This document shows, in pieces, positions 26,953-35,805 of a stretch of 64,000 nt of DNA. Under the pieces are notes generated by a model. It was not told the DNA's origin and did not search any database. It saw only the letters and a list, made by a program, of their open reading frames with translations. Where the stretch lies: contig NZ_PXXX01000006.1 in NCBI RefSeq assembly GCF_003367505.1, positions 171,118-235,117 of the forward strand. The letters run 5' to 3'. This DNA is from Lysinibacillus capsici (GTDB lineage Bacteria; Bacillota; Bacilli; Bacillales_A; Planococcaceae). Made by a program: the position numbers and the translations under genes. Position 1 is the stretch's first letter. Every line of letters begins with the position of its first letter.

Positions 26953-27376
26953 GTGAATCGAATCCTCCTGGATATAAATAAATTAATCGACCTCTAAACT
27001 TTACTATCATAACAAAATCTTTAATTTATCTACATAAAAATTTACTAATCGACATGAAAATTTACATTGCTGTAATATACAATTCGTTCACAAAATATAA
27101 GGTAATCCAGCTGTATTTATTTTTATGAGTACAGATAAAACCTTGTTATAAATGGCTATTCTTCTGTAATGGTGACTTATTAGTACAGATTAAGACACGA
27201 AAGATAATAGAAGGTAATAAAAATAGCGCATTCGAATTGTAAAGGTATTGTAAATTCATTTGATAACCAGAAGAGTACTTCTTATTCTTAAGAATATCTT
27301 CATTTTTATCCTCCCTCTTTATTAAGAATTGTTTACTACAATGGAAAATGAATAGGAAAGGAGCGTTTATTAACTA
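26953..27376. other. Divergent intergenic region between DUF47-pit and the ABC pair
   Basis: No gene is seen. Two notable structures are present. First is a 14-base direct repeat, ACATAAAAATTTAC (27032-27045) and ACATGAAAATTTAC (27052-27065), 20 bp apart, behind the DUF47 start. Second is a perfect 14-bp palindrome TATTCTTAAGAATA (27283-27296), about 80 bp before the ABC ATPase gene. Both could be operators. I could not define -35/-10 pairs with confidence. Confidence 0.4.
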
Positions 27377-28063
27377 ATGATTCAGGTTGAAAACTTACAA
27401 CATACATTTTTAATTGGAAAACGAGGGAAGGAAAAGCAAGTGCCGGTATTGAAAGGTGTGAACTTCGAGGTCCATAAAGGAGAAATTGTTGCCATTGTAG
27501 GTAAAAGTGGCTCAGGAAAATCGACCTTATTACAAGTTCTAGCTGGTTTTATGAAGGCTGAACAGGGCTCTATTAAAGTAAATGGAAAGGAAACAGCACA
27601 TCTAACTGAAACAGAAAGTGCTGCCTTCCGTTTACGTCAATTCGGTTTTATTTTTCAAAACTTTCAATTGATGCCTGGTTTAACTGCTTTTGAAAATATC
27701 GAATTACCTTTAAAGCTACAGGGTTTGCGTAAGGCTATGCGCAAAGAAAAAGTGAAGAAATTAATGGACAAGGTTGGTTTGACAGAAGTAGCAGACCATT
27801 ATCCCAATGAATTGTCAGGTGGACAGCAACAGCGTGTCAGCATTGCACGAGCCCTTATTACGAATCCTCCTATATTACTTGCTGATGAGCCAACAGGGAG
27901 TCTCGATTCAGAAACCGAGCAGGATATCTTATTGCTTATTCAAAGTTTAAATCGTGAATTAGGGCTAACTTTTGTCATTATCACGCACGATGAAGAAGTA
28001 GCTACTATCGCACATAGACGCTTCCGCATGTACGATGGAGAACTTGTAAAGGAGGAAGCTTAA
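27377..28063 (+). CDS. ABC transporter ATP-binding protein, MacB/LolD type
   Basis: A 228-residue ATPase with Walker [10 protein letters not shown] (about residues 42-50), signature LSGGQQQR, Walker B ILLADEP and the H-loop THD. The insertion [26 protein letters not shown] is typical of the LolD/MacB/FtsE branch, which powers FtsX-like permeases in mechanotransmission rather than classical import. It lies one base before the permease gene. Probably exports or releases an antimicrobial or a membrane substrate. No BceRS-like sensor is adjacent. Confidence 0.93.
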   Translation: MIQVENLQHTFLIGKRGKEKQVPVLKGVNFEVHKGEIVAIVGKSGSGKSTLLQVLAGFMKAEQGSIKVNGKETAHLTETESAAFRLRQFGFIFQNFQLMPGLTAFENIELPLKLQGLRKAMRKEKVKKLMDKVGLTEVADHYPNELSGGQQQRVSIARALITNPPILLADEPTGSLDSETEQDILLLIQSLNRELGLTFVIITHDEEVATIAHRRFRMYDGELVKEEA

Positions 28064-28064
28064 C

Positions 28065-29384
28065 ATGTTATTTAAGGATCAATTAGATTTTGTAACACAG
28101 CATATCAAGAAAAATAAGCTGCGTGTGTTTATGACGATACTAGCTGCAACGATGGGCTGTGCCTTTTTAATCGTGCTAGCATCCGTTGGTTTTGGTTTAC
28201 AGGAATCTTTACGTAATGAAATTCTTTCAAACGAAACAGTTACAAAAATTCAAGTATATGGCGATAAGCAATTAACTGAAGAACAAGTACAAGAAATTAA
28301 AAAAATGGAACATGTAGAAACGGTGCTTGAAACAATTAGTGTCAATGCTACCGCACAATCATTTTTTGAAGATCGTGATACTACTTCTAATTTAATATTG
28401 TCAGATATGCAGGACTTTGAACAGGTAAATGGAAAGCTTGCAAAAGGGCGTTATCCAACGAAATCTAATGAAATTGTTGTAGGGTATCATTTTGCTCAAA
28501 CATTATTGAATGAAAGAGAACGTGATGTCATTGCGGAAAAAAGTAAAAAGGCTGAAGCTGAGGGTACGTATTATGATGGTAGTGAAGAGGGCTATAAAGA
28601 ATCATTGATTGGAAAGAACATAGATCTGTCCTTAGTTCCTCACACGGGTACAAATGATGAAAAGCAAAAAATGAGCTATACAATTGTTGGCGTAATGGAG
28701 AAACCTTCTTATGATTGGATGGTTGATAACGCTATTCATATGGACAAAGAGCAAAAAGCAGTATGGGTTGAAAATTTATCTACAGACAGTAACATGGCAG
28801 AGGATGAGCTGTTTTACTCTGAATTTAATATTTATGCGGATACATTAGAAAACGTAAAGCCGATTTTAGAGAAGTTAAAAGATAAGGGCTATAGCGTATA
28901 TTCAGTAACAGAGCAACTAGATCAAATGAATGTATTTTTCCTTGTCTTAAAAATTGGCTTAATCTTTGTTGGTACAATTGCTGTGTTGATTGCTTCCATT
29001 GGTATTTTTAATACAATGACAATGGCTGTCACAGAGCGAACACGTGAAATTGGTGTATTAAAGGCAATTGGGGCAAGTCCGAAGCTTATACAACGGTTAT
29101 TTTTAATGGAAAGCACATTTATCGGTATTTTTGGTACGCTAATTGCGGTTGTCATCTCGTATGCTATTAGCTTTGCGGCTAATGCAGCATTACCATTAAT
29201 TCTTAAGGCGGCAACAGGGGAGGAAGCTTTTGCAACAAATGATATAACATTTTCTCTTATTCCATGGCAACTAGTCATTATTGCAGCAGCCATTAGTGTT
29301 GGTGTAGCGATGATTTCAGGTTATCGCCCAGCACGTAAAGCAACAAAAATCGACGTTATTCAAGCTTTACGACAAGAGTTATAA
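28065..29384 (+). CDS. FtsX-like ABC permease, MacB type
   Basis: A 439-residue permease. Helix 1 is at about residues 18-42. A large extracytoplasmic MacB_PCD domain follows (about 45-285, with ETISVNATAQ and KGRYPTKSNEIVVG). Three C-terminal helices start at LVLKIGLIFVGTIAVLIASIGIFNTM and include ERTREIGVLKAIGAS and the terminal GYRPARKATKIDVIQALR, all FtsX/MacB hallmarks. It forms a transporter with the ATPase encoded one base upstream. Substrate unknown. It ends in a strong terminator. Confidence 0.92.
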   Translation: MLFKDQLDFVTQHIKKNKLRVFMTILAATMGCAFLIVLASVGFGLQESLRNEILSNETVTKIQVYGDKQLTEEQVQEIKKMEHVETVLETISVNATAQSFFEDRDTTSNLILSDMQDFEQVNGKLAKGRYPTKSNEIVVGYHFAQTLLNERERDVIAEKSKKAEAEGTYYDGSEEGYKESLIGKNIDLSLVPHTGTNDEKQKMSYTIVGVMEKPSYDWMVDNAIHMDKEQKAVWVENLSTDSNMAEDELFYSEFNIYADTLENVKPILEKLKDKGYSVYSVTEQLDQMNVFFLVLKIGLIFVGTIAVLIASIGIFNTMTMAVTERTREIGVLKAIGASPKLIQRLFLMESTFIGIFGTLIAVVISYAISFAANAALPLILKAATGEEAFATNDITFSLIPWQLVIIAAAISVGVAMISGYRPARKATKIDVIQALRQEL

Positions 29385-29387
29385 TAA

Positions 29388-29424
29388 AAAAGGCGGTCCA
29401 ATCAACATTGGATCGCCTTTTATT
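29388..29424. terminator. Rho-independent terminator, ABC operon
   Basis: Fifteen-base-pair stem (29388-29402 and 29407-29421) centred on GGTCCAAT/ATTGGAT, with A/T flanks usable on both strands between convergent genes. Confidence 0.9.
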
Positions 29425-29446
29425 TGGATTGAAGTACATCTGTATG

Positions 29447-30607
29447 TTATAAATACTCTTTTAACTCATTCGCTAAAAATGGTGTTGCATTCAATAATTT
29501 TAAGAAGGCATCATAGCTGGCACGTTGCTCTTCATTTGGTTTTTTACCTGTTTGATAGGCTCGAATTAATATGTTTTTAGGTGTATTCTCCATATCGATA
29601 AACTCTAAAAGCTGTGCCTCATAGCCAACAAGCGATAAAATTTCAGCTCGAATAGCATCTGTAGCAAGTGCCGCAAATCGCTCTCGAACAAGTCCATGTT
29701 GCAACATAATATCGAGAGCAGTTGTATTTAGTTGACGATTTAACTCATGCTGACAGCAAGGCACACTTAGAATGACACTTGCTCCCCATTTCACAGCACG
29801 AGCCAAGGCCATATCTGTCGCTACATCACATGCATGGAGTGTCACCACCATATCCACAGCACTTTCATCATTATAATCATTGATATCTCCTACAAGAAAT
29901 TCTAGCTGATCATAGCCTAGATCCTGTGCTATTCTTGAGCACTCTTCAATAACCTCTTTTTTTAAATCTAAACCAGTAACACGAATGTCTAAGCCTTTTT
30001 CAATTTTTAAATAATGATACAAAGCAAAGGTTAAGTAGGATTTTCCTGAACCAAAATCTAAAATCCTCACCTGTCGATCCTGAGGTAAATAGGTTAAGGC
30101 ATCATCTATAAATTCAATGAAGCGGTTAATCTGTTTAAATTTATCATACTTTTGTTTCTTAACCTTTCCTTCTTCTGTTTGTACCCCCAGTCGAATTAAA
30201 AATGGATAGGGTTGATCATCAGATAGTAAATAATTTTTTTTACGATTATGGCTTAGATGGACTTGTTTAGGTGAAGCTGTTTTATCTGATTTCCAAAGGA
30301 CTTTGTTCTTTTTTGATAATTGTACTTGTACCGTTTCATCTACGAAATCAATATGAGCTTGACGATACTCCTCAAAAAACGCGTCAAGCTTGGAAGGTAA
30401 ATGAGCCAATAGAATATTTTCATGTTTTAAAATCCGTTCATATTGGTATTCAATTTGTATATGGTACTGATTTTTTAACATTAATGGTTTTAATTTTATA
30501 CGTTTTATTTCATTTGATTTCATACGTGGTTGACTGATTGTAGCTGTCACAAGCTTTTGTTGCAAAATTTGCTCAGTGAGCAGAGCTTTCATTTCTTCAA
30601 ATGTCAT
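29447..30607 (-). CDS. Class I SAM-dependent methyltransferase with N-terminal extension
   Basis: A 386-residue cytoplasmic protein. The first 170 residues are basic with no known motif. The rest is a Rossmann methyltransferase with motif I LDFGSGKSYLTFALYHYL, GLDLKKEVIEEC, VVTLHACDVATDMALA and VPCCQHELNRQL. The LHACD and PCCQH motifs match the Methyltransf_32/GSTCD-like group, whose substrates are mostly unknown and may be RNA. Monocistronic, ATG start. Confidence 0.8.
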   Translation of the reverse strand: MTFEEMKALLTEQILQQKLVTATISQPRMKSNEIKRIKLKPLMLKNQYHIQIEYQYERILKHENILLAHLPSKLDAFFEEYRQAHIDFVDETVQVQLSKKNKVLWKSDKTASPKQVHLSHNRKKNYLLSDDQPYPFLIRLGVQTEEGKVKKQKYDKFKQINRFIEFIDDALTYLPQDRQVRILDFGSGKSYLTFALYHYLKIEKGLDIRVTGLDLKKEVIEECSRIAQDLGYDQLEFLVGDINDYNDESAVDMVVTLHACDVATDMALARAVKWGASVILSVPCCQHELNRQLNTTALDIMLQHGLVRERFAALATDAIRAEILSLVGYEAQLLEFIDMENTPKNILIRAYQTGKKPNEEQRASYDAFLKLLNATPFLANELKEYL

Positions 30608-30805
30608 ACATTTTCGCCTACTTTATTGTGTTATAGATGGCACTAGTTTAACACATTTTATAAAAGACAATGGCATCTTTGGTATTCGGAATAAATTTAA
30701 TAAAAATTCCGAGTATTTATAGGTGGAATTGTATATTCGTGGTATCTTAAATACAGTAATTCTTTTTAAATTGGTGATACTAAGGATTAATAAGGAGGAG
30801 AAAAT

Positions 30806-32293
30806 ATGTCGGATAACATGTATCAATTATTAGCGATTGTTATTTATATGATCGCCATGCTAGCAATTGGCTGGTATGCATTTGTTAAAACATCTAATTT
30901 AACAGATTATATGCTTGGCGGTCGTTCCTTAGGTCCAGCGGTTACTGCGCTAAGTGCGGGTGCTGCGGATATGTCTGGCTGGCTCCTAATGGGCTTACCA
31001 GGTGCGATATTTTTATCAGGTCTTGTGGAGGCTTGGATTGCAATTGGATTAACAATAGGAGCTTACCTAAACTGGCTACTTGTGGCACCACGTTTACGGG
31101 TATATACACAGGTTACAAATGATTCCATTACTATTCCAAGTTATTTGGATAATCGATTACGTGATCATACGAAGCTTATTAGAATTGCTTCAGGTATCAT
31201 CATCCTCATATTCTTTACATTTTATGTATCGTCAGGAATGGTAGCAGGGGGCAAGTTTTTCGATAGTTCATTTGGTTATGAATACCATACAGGCTTATTA
31301 ATTGTGTCAGCTGTAGTTGTAGCATACACTCTTTTTGGCGGATTTTTAGCGGTAAGTTATACAGACTTCTTACAAGGTCTTATTATGTTTTTAGCACTTA
31401 TTATGGTACCGCTATTTGGTTTATTTGTAACAGGTGGTATAGGTGAAACCATTTCATCTATTAAATCTGTTGATCCAGATCTTCTAAATTTATTACCAGC
31501 CACTGCGACAGCAGCAGGGATCATTTCTTCAGTTGCTTGGGGATTAGGCTATTTTGGACAGCCTCATATTATCGTCCGCTTTATGGCGATTAGTTCCGTT
31601 AAAGAAACGAAGCAAGCACGACGCATTGGTATTGGCTGGATGATGTTAAGCTTATTTGGAGCTATTGGAACTGCCTTGGTTGGTGTAGCCTATTATCAGC
31701 AAAATGCTGGTGAGCTAAAAGACGCTGAAACAGTATTTATTGTACTTGGTCAGATTTTATTCCATCCATTTATAGCAGGTATTATGCTGGCGGCTATTTT
31801 AGCAGCTGTTATGAGTACAATTTCTTCTCAATTAATCGTAACTTCTTCAGCACTTGTAGAGGATATTTATAAAGCATTATTTAATAAAACAGCAGACGAT
31901 AAGCATTACGTTTTTGTTGGGCGTATGGCTGTATTAGTTGTTGCAATTATTGCAGCAATCCTAGCGTGGAATCCAGATAGTTCTATCTTAAGCTTAGTTG
32001 GCTTTGCTTGGGCAGGATTCGGTGCAGCCTTCGGACCTGTTATTTTACTTTCTTTATATTGGAGAAAGCTAACAAACTACGGAGCACTTAGCGGAATGGT
32101 AACAGGGGCTGCAACTGCGTTTATTTGGGGTAAAGTAGATGCTTTATCAAGTACGTTGTACGAAATTGTTCCTGGCTTCATTGTTTGTTTAATTGTTGCG
32201 GTTGTTGTCAGTATACTGACATATAAACCAAATAAAGAAATTGAAGAAGAGTTCACACGCTCAGAAGCCCTGCTAAAAGAAGAAAGAAAATAG
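30806..32293 (+). CDS. putP: Sodium/proline symporter
   Basis: A 495-residue transporter of the sodium:solute symporter (SSS) family. N-terminal LGGRSLGPAVTALSAGAADMSGWLL is the PutP signature around the sodium and proline sites, and SWGLGYFGQPHIIVRFMAI-like VAWGLGYFGQPHIIVRF lies in the middle. Length and about 13 helices match PutP/OpuE. It could serve proline catabolism or osmoprotection, and no putBC or osmotic genes are near. Start ATG after AAGGAGGAGAAAAT. A strong terminator follows. Confidence 0.92.
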   Translation: MSDNMYQLLAIVIYMIAMLAIGWYAFVKTSNLTDYMLGGRSLGPAVTALSAGAADMSGWLLMGLPGAIFLSGLVEAWIAIGLTIGAYLNWLLVAPRLRVYTQVTNDSITIPSYLDNRLRDHTKLIRIASGIIILIFFTFYVSSGMVAGGKFFDSSFGYEYHTGLLIVSAVVVAYTLFGGFLAVSYTDFLQGLIMFLALIMVPLFGLFVTGGIGETISSIKSVDPDLLNLLPATATAAGIISSVAWGLGYFGQPHIIVRFMAISSVKETKQARRIGIGWMMLSLFGAIGTALVGVAYYQQNAGELKDAETVFIVLGQILFHPFIAGIMLAAILAAVMSTISSQLIVTSSALVEDIYKALFNKTADDKHYVFVGRMAVLVVAIIAAILAWNPDSSILSLVGFAWAGFGAAFGPVILLSLYWRKLTNYGALSGMVTGAATAFIWGKVDALSSTLYEIVPGFIVCLIVAVVVSILTYKPNKEIEEEFTRSEALLKEERK

Positions 32294-32298
32294 TTGAG

Positions 32299-32326
32299 AT
32301 GCGCCTTTACATGAGGCGCATTTTTT
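32299..32326 (+). terminator. Rho-independent terminator after putP
   Basis: Stem ATGCGCCT (32299-32306) and AGGCGCAT (32314-32321), followed by TTTTTT. Confidence 0.9.
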
Positions 32327-32426
32327 AGGAAAGTTAACGATGATCTTCAAATACGAAAAAGGGTATATTATGGTAAGATGAAGAAAATTTGTCGTAGCGA
32401 CACCAAGCTTTGGTGGGAGGTTTCTA

Positions 32427-33713
32427 ATGGATAGAATTAAGGAAGTTGATGTATTAATTGAAAAGGCCATACTAGTTGGCGTGAATTTACGAAATGATGA
32501 GCACTTTGACTATTCTATGGAAGAGTTACAAAATTTAGCTGAGGCCTTGCATGTAGAAGTGGTTGGGACTGTCACGCAAAATTTGGAACGTGTGACACCT
32601 TCCCATTATGTGGGTACAGGTAAAATAGAAGAAATCAAAAGTTTTTATGAAGAAGCACAAGCAAACCTCGTGATTTTTAATGATGAACTGTCTCCTTCGC
32701 AAATCCGTAATTTGGAACGTGATTTAGCAACGAAGGTCATTGATCGAACAATGCTTATTTTAGATATTTTTGGAAGGCGCGCAAAAACACGTGAAGCCCA
32801 AATGCAGGTGGAATTAGCACAGCTTCAATATATGCTACCTCGTTTAGTGGGTTTGCATGCCTCTTTAAGCCGTCAGGGTGGAGGTACTGGGGGAGGCTTT
32901 AAAAACCGTGGTGCTGGTGAGACAAAGCTGGAATTGGATCGACGAAAAATTGAAGATCAAATTGCTAAAATTAAAAAGGATCTAGAGCACGTTAAGGAAC
33001 AGAGAGAAACGCAGCGTAAACAGCGTCGTAAAAACGCTCTTCCGGTTGTATCGATTGTAGGCTATACAAATGCTGGGAAATCAACGATTATGAATCAACT
33101 GCTTACACAAATAGGACAAGAAGAGCACAAACAAGTCTTTGAGAAGGATATGCTTTTTGCTACCCTTGAAACTTCTGTTCGTCAGATTGAACTACCTGAT
33201 AAGAAGACCTTTTTACTGACAGACACTGTAGGCTTTGTTAGTAAATTACCTCACCATTTAGTGAAGGCATTTCGTTCCACTTTGGAAGAGGCGCGAGATG
33301 CGGATCTTTTACTGCATGTGGTGGATGTTTCGAATACAGAGCACGGATTTATGATGGATGTAACGAACGAAACACTTAAAGCAGTTGGTGTTGAGGACAT
33401 TCCTACAATCTATGTATACAATAAAGCAGATATAGCAGATGTTCCATATCCTGTGGTAAGTGGAGATAATATTTGGATTTCAGCAAAGCAGGGGGTTGGT
33501 TTAGAAGAATTAGTACAGCTAATTCGTCAACACATCTTCTCGCATTACGTAACGTGTGAAATGTTAATACCTTATGATCATGGGAACGTTGTTTCTTATT
33601 TAAATGAGAATGCCTCTGTTTTTAATACAGCCTATGAAGAGGGTGGGACATTATTGTCTCTTGAAGTAAAAGCAGCAGATTACGCAAAGTATCAGCACTA
33701 TGTAATTAATTAA
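32427..33713 (+). CDS. hflX: Ribosome-associated GTPase HflX
   Basis: A 428-residue GTPase that splits or rescues stalled and heat-damaged 50S/70S ribosomes. The N-terminal HflX domain contains HYVGTGKIEEI and FNDELSPSQIRNLE. A glycine-rich linker SRQGGGTGGGFKNRGAGE follows, then a coiled coil and a G domain with G1 GYTNAGKST, G3 DTVGF and G4 NKAD. Start ATG after GGGAGGTTTCTA. The leader just before the ribosome site carries two small adjacent hairpins, which might affect translation. Confidence 0.95.
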   Translation: MDRIKEVDVLIEKAILVGVNLRNDEHFDYSMEELQNLAEALHVEVVGTVTQNLERVTPSHYVGTGKIEEIKSFYEEAQANLVIFNDELSPSQIRNLERDLATKVIDRTMLILDIFGRRAKTREAQMQVELAQLQYMLPRLVGLHASLSRQGGGTGGGFKNRGAGETKLELDRRKIEDQIAKIKKDLEHVKEQRETQRKQRRKNALPVVSIVGYTNAGKSTIMNQLLTQIGQEEHKQVFEKDMLFATLETSVRQIELPDKKTFLLTDTVGFVSKLPHHLVKAFRSTLEEARDADLLLHVVDVSNTEHGFMMDVTNETLKAVGVEDIPTIYVYNKADIADVPYPVVSGDNIWISAKQGVGLEELVQLIRQHIFSHYVTCEMLIPYDHGNVVSYLNENASVFNTAYEEGGTLLSLEVKAADYAKYQHYVIN

Positions 33714-33727
33714 AAAATGTACTTCCC

Positions 33728-33760
33728 AAAGCATGCCAAAAGATTTTTGGCATGCTTTTT
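33728..33760 (+). terminator. Rho-independent terminator after hflX
   Basis: Fourteen-base-pair perfect stem AAAGCATGCCAAAA (33728-33741) and TTTTGGCATGCTTT (33745-33758) with a GAT loop and T run. Confidence 0.92.
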
Positions 33761-34113
33761 GTGATTAGAGGGAATAGTAGAATCTAGAACAAAGGTAAAA
33801 CGTGTACTCAAGAAATTGTATTAATTTTCAAGTAAAGTAAGGAATCTGAATTTTAAATATTTTAGAATAATTCATTGTAAATTTAAAAATCTTTTAGGTA
33901 TAAAGTGTGAGAAAACTTAGATATATCAAAGGATTTAATAATTTATCTAATAATCAATCAGAATTTATAGAAAAATGACAAATTTTCAACATTTTTTAAA
34001 ACTCTTGCTAAAGTTTATAAAACGCTTTAGTATGATGAAACAAAGTTTTTTTATCCTTATATTAGGGTAGTTGTGTTTTTGTAGAATAATTTTTTATTGG
34101 GAGAGGGTATTGT
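33761..34113. other. AT-rich intergenic region upstream of dtpT
   Basis: No gene is seen in this very AT-rich stretch. It holds two CodY-like sequences, AATTTATAGAAAAAT (33962-33976, three mismatches to AATTTTCWGAAAATT) and AATTTTCAACATTTT (33981-33995, four mismatches). An inverted repeat CTAAAG/CTTTAG (34008-34030) lies just before the gene. The match quality is modest for such AT-rich DNA. Confidence 0.35.
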
Positions 34114-35601
34114 ATGTCTAGTAAAGATGAAGTTGTAAAATCTGTCCCACAAAATGGTTTTGTTGGACACCCTAAAGGGCTCTTTACTTTGTTTTTCACA
34201 GAATTTTGGGAACGTTTCTCGTACTATGGTATGCGAGCAATTCTTATCTTCTTTATGTATTACGAATTACATGACGGGGGCTTAGGTCTAGACCGCGGAA
34301 CAGCAAACTCTATTATGGCCATCTACGGCTCACTTGTTTATATGTCTGGAATTATAGGTGGATGGATTGCCGACCGAGTTTTAGGAACACGAAAAACCAT
34401 TTTTTATGGTGGCGTGTTAATTATGATTGGTCATTTACTGCTAGCATTGCCTGGTGGTGTGAGCATGTTATTTGCTTCCATGGCATTTATCGTTATGGGT
34501 ACTGGTTTATTAAAACCGAACGTTTCAAGTATTGTTGGGGACATTTATGCTGAAACAGATAGCCGTCGTGATGCAGGTTTTTCTATTTTCTATATGGGTA
34601 TTAATATGGGAGCATTTATTGCACCTTTTATTGTCGGAACAATTGGACAAAAATATAGCTTCCACCTTGGCTTTGGTTTAGCGGGTCTAGGTATGTTTAT
34701 TGGTTTAATTGTTTATAAATTAACAGAGAAAAAATATTTAGGCTTAGCGGGCTTACAAGTAAACAACCCATTAAAGCCTGAAGAACGTAAAAAAGTCTTT
34801 ACGCAATTCGGAGTTGCAGCTTTACTTATTATCATCTTGGGTGCTATCGGTATTAAAACTGGTACTTTAACAATGAATGTATTTAGTTTAATCATCACAG
34901 CTCTAGGTGTATTAATTCCAACTGCATTCTTTATTTATATGTATCGCAGTAAAAAAACAACAAAGGATGAAAAGTCTCGTCTACTTGCTTATATTCCTTT
35001 ATTTTTATCAGCTGTAATGTTCTGGGCTATTCAAGAACAAGGAGCAACTATTTTAGCGACTTATGCAGATGAGCGTACACAGCTAAGTTTTGGTGGTATT
35101 CAGCTTCAATCTTCTTGGTTCCAGTCATTGAACCCATTATTTGTTATTACAATGGCACCATTATTTGCGATGCTATGGCTTAAATGGGGAGACAAGCAGC
35201 CAACAACACCACGTAAGTTCTCATATGCATTGTTCTTTGCGGGTCTATCGTTCTTAGTGATGATGATTCCAGCACACCTGTCTGGTGGAGATACATTAGT
35301 GAGTCCTTTATGGTTAGTATTGTCATTCTTCTTAGTGGTTGTTGGTGAGTTATTATTATCACCAGTTGGTCTATCTGCCACAACGAAATTGGCACCACAG
35401 GCATTCGCAGCGCAAACGATGTCTTTATGGTTTTTAACAAGTGCAGCAGCACAAGCAATTAATGCGCAATTAGTTAAGGTCTATGAAGTTGTAAGCGAAT
35501 TCACATACTTTGGTTTCTTAGGTACCTTATCTATTGTAGTCGGGATTATTATATTGGTGCTTTCACCAATTATTTCAAAAGCGATGAAGGGTATTAATTA
35601 A
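34114..35601 (+). CDS. dtpT: Proton-coupled di-/tripeptide symporter (POT family)
   Basis: A 495-residue POT/PTR transporter with about 14 helices. The diagnostic helix 1 motif EFWERFSYYGMRAIL supplies the ExxERFxxYG proton-coupling residues. GWIADRVLGTRKTI and FSIFYMGINMGAFIAPFIVGTIG are the other PTR2 signatures. WAIQEQGATILATYAD is the EQ motif of helix 7. It imports short peptides. CodY-like sites lie upstream, and CodY control of peptide uptake is known in Bacillota. Start ATG after TGGGAGAGGGTATTGT. Confidence 0.94.
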   Translation: MSSKDEVVKSVPQNGFVGHPKGLFTLFFTEFWERFSYYGMRAILIFFMYYELHDGGLGLDRGTANSIMAIYGSLVYMSGIIGGWIADRVLGTRKTIFYGGVLIMIGHLLLALPGGVSMLFASMAFIVMGTGLLKPNVSSIVGDIYAETDSRRDAGFSIFYMGINMGAFIAPFIVGTIGQKYSFHLGFGLAGLGMFIGLIVYKLTEKKYLGLAGLQVNNPLKPEERKKVFTQFGVAALLIIILGAIGIKTGTLTMNVFSLIITALGVLIPTAFFIYMYRSKKTTKDEKSRLLAYIPLFLSAVMFWAIQEQGATILATYADERTQLSFGGIQLQSSWFQSLNPLFVITMAPLFAMLWLKWGDKQPTTPRKFSYALFFAGLSFLVMMIPAHLSGGDTLVSPLWLVLSFFLVVVGELLLSPVGLSATTKLAPQAFAAQTMSLWFLTSAAAQAINAQLVKVYEVVSEFTYFGFLGTLSIVVGIIILVLSPIISKAMKGIN

Positions 35602-35603
35602 AT

Positions 35604-35654
35604 GAAAGATGCAAGTACAGTTATTAAAAAAACTGTACTTGCATCTTTTTTTGT
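35604..35654 (+). terminator. Rho-independent terminator after dtpT
   Basis: Long perfect stem of AAAGATGCAAGTACAGTT with its complement across a short A-rich loop, ending in seven T. Confidence 0.92.
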
Positions 35655-35805
35655 ATCTAAATAAAAGTCTATCTAAGAGGCTGAGAGCGAAATATATTAT
35701 CGTAAGTAGTTATTTTGTTGAATGTGGGTATAAGTTTCTATGTAGAAAATTATCATTTTCGTTATAATAATTTTAATAATATGAAAATTTAAGGGGTTGG
35801 AATCT

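Noticed and set aside
28922..29293. 123-residue ORF opposite the ABC permease gene
   Set aside because: It is antisense to the conserved FtsX C-terminal domain, with composition that follows the complementary strand.
35106..35458. Two overlapping antisense ORFs within dtpT
   Set aside because: They are antisense shadows of a clear POT transporter, without ribosome sites.
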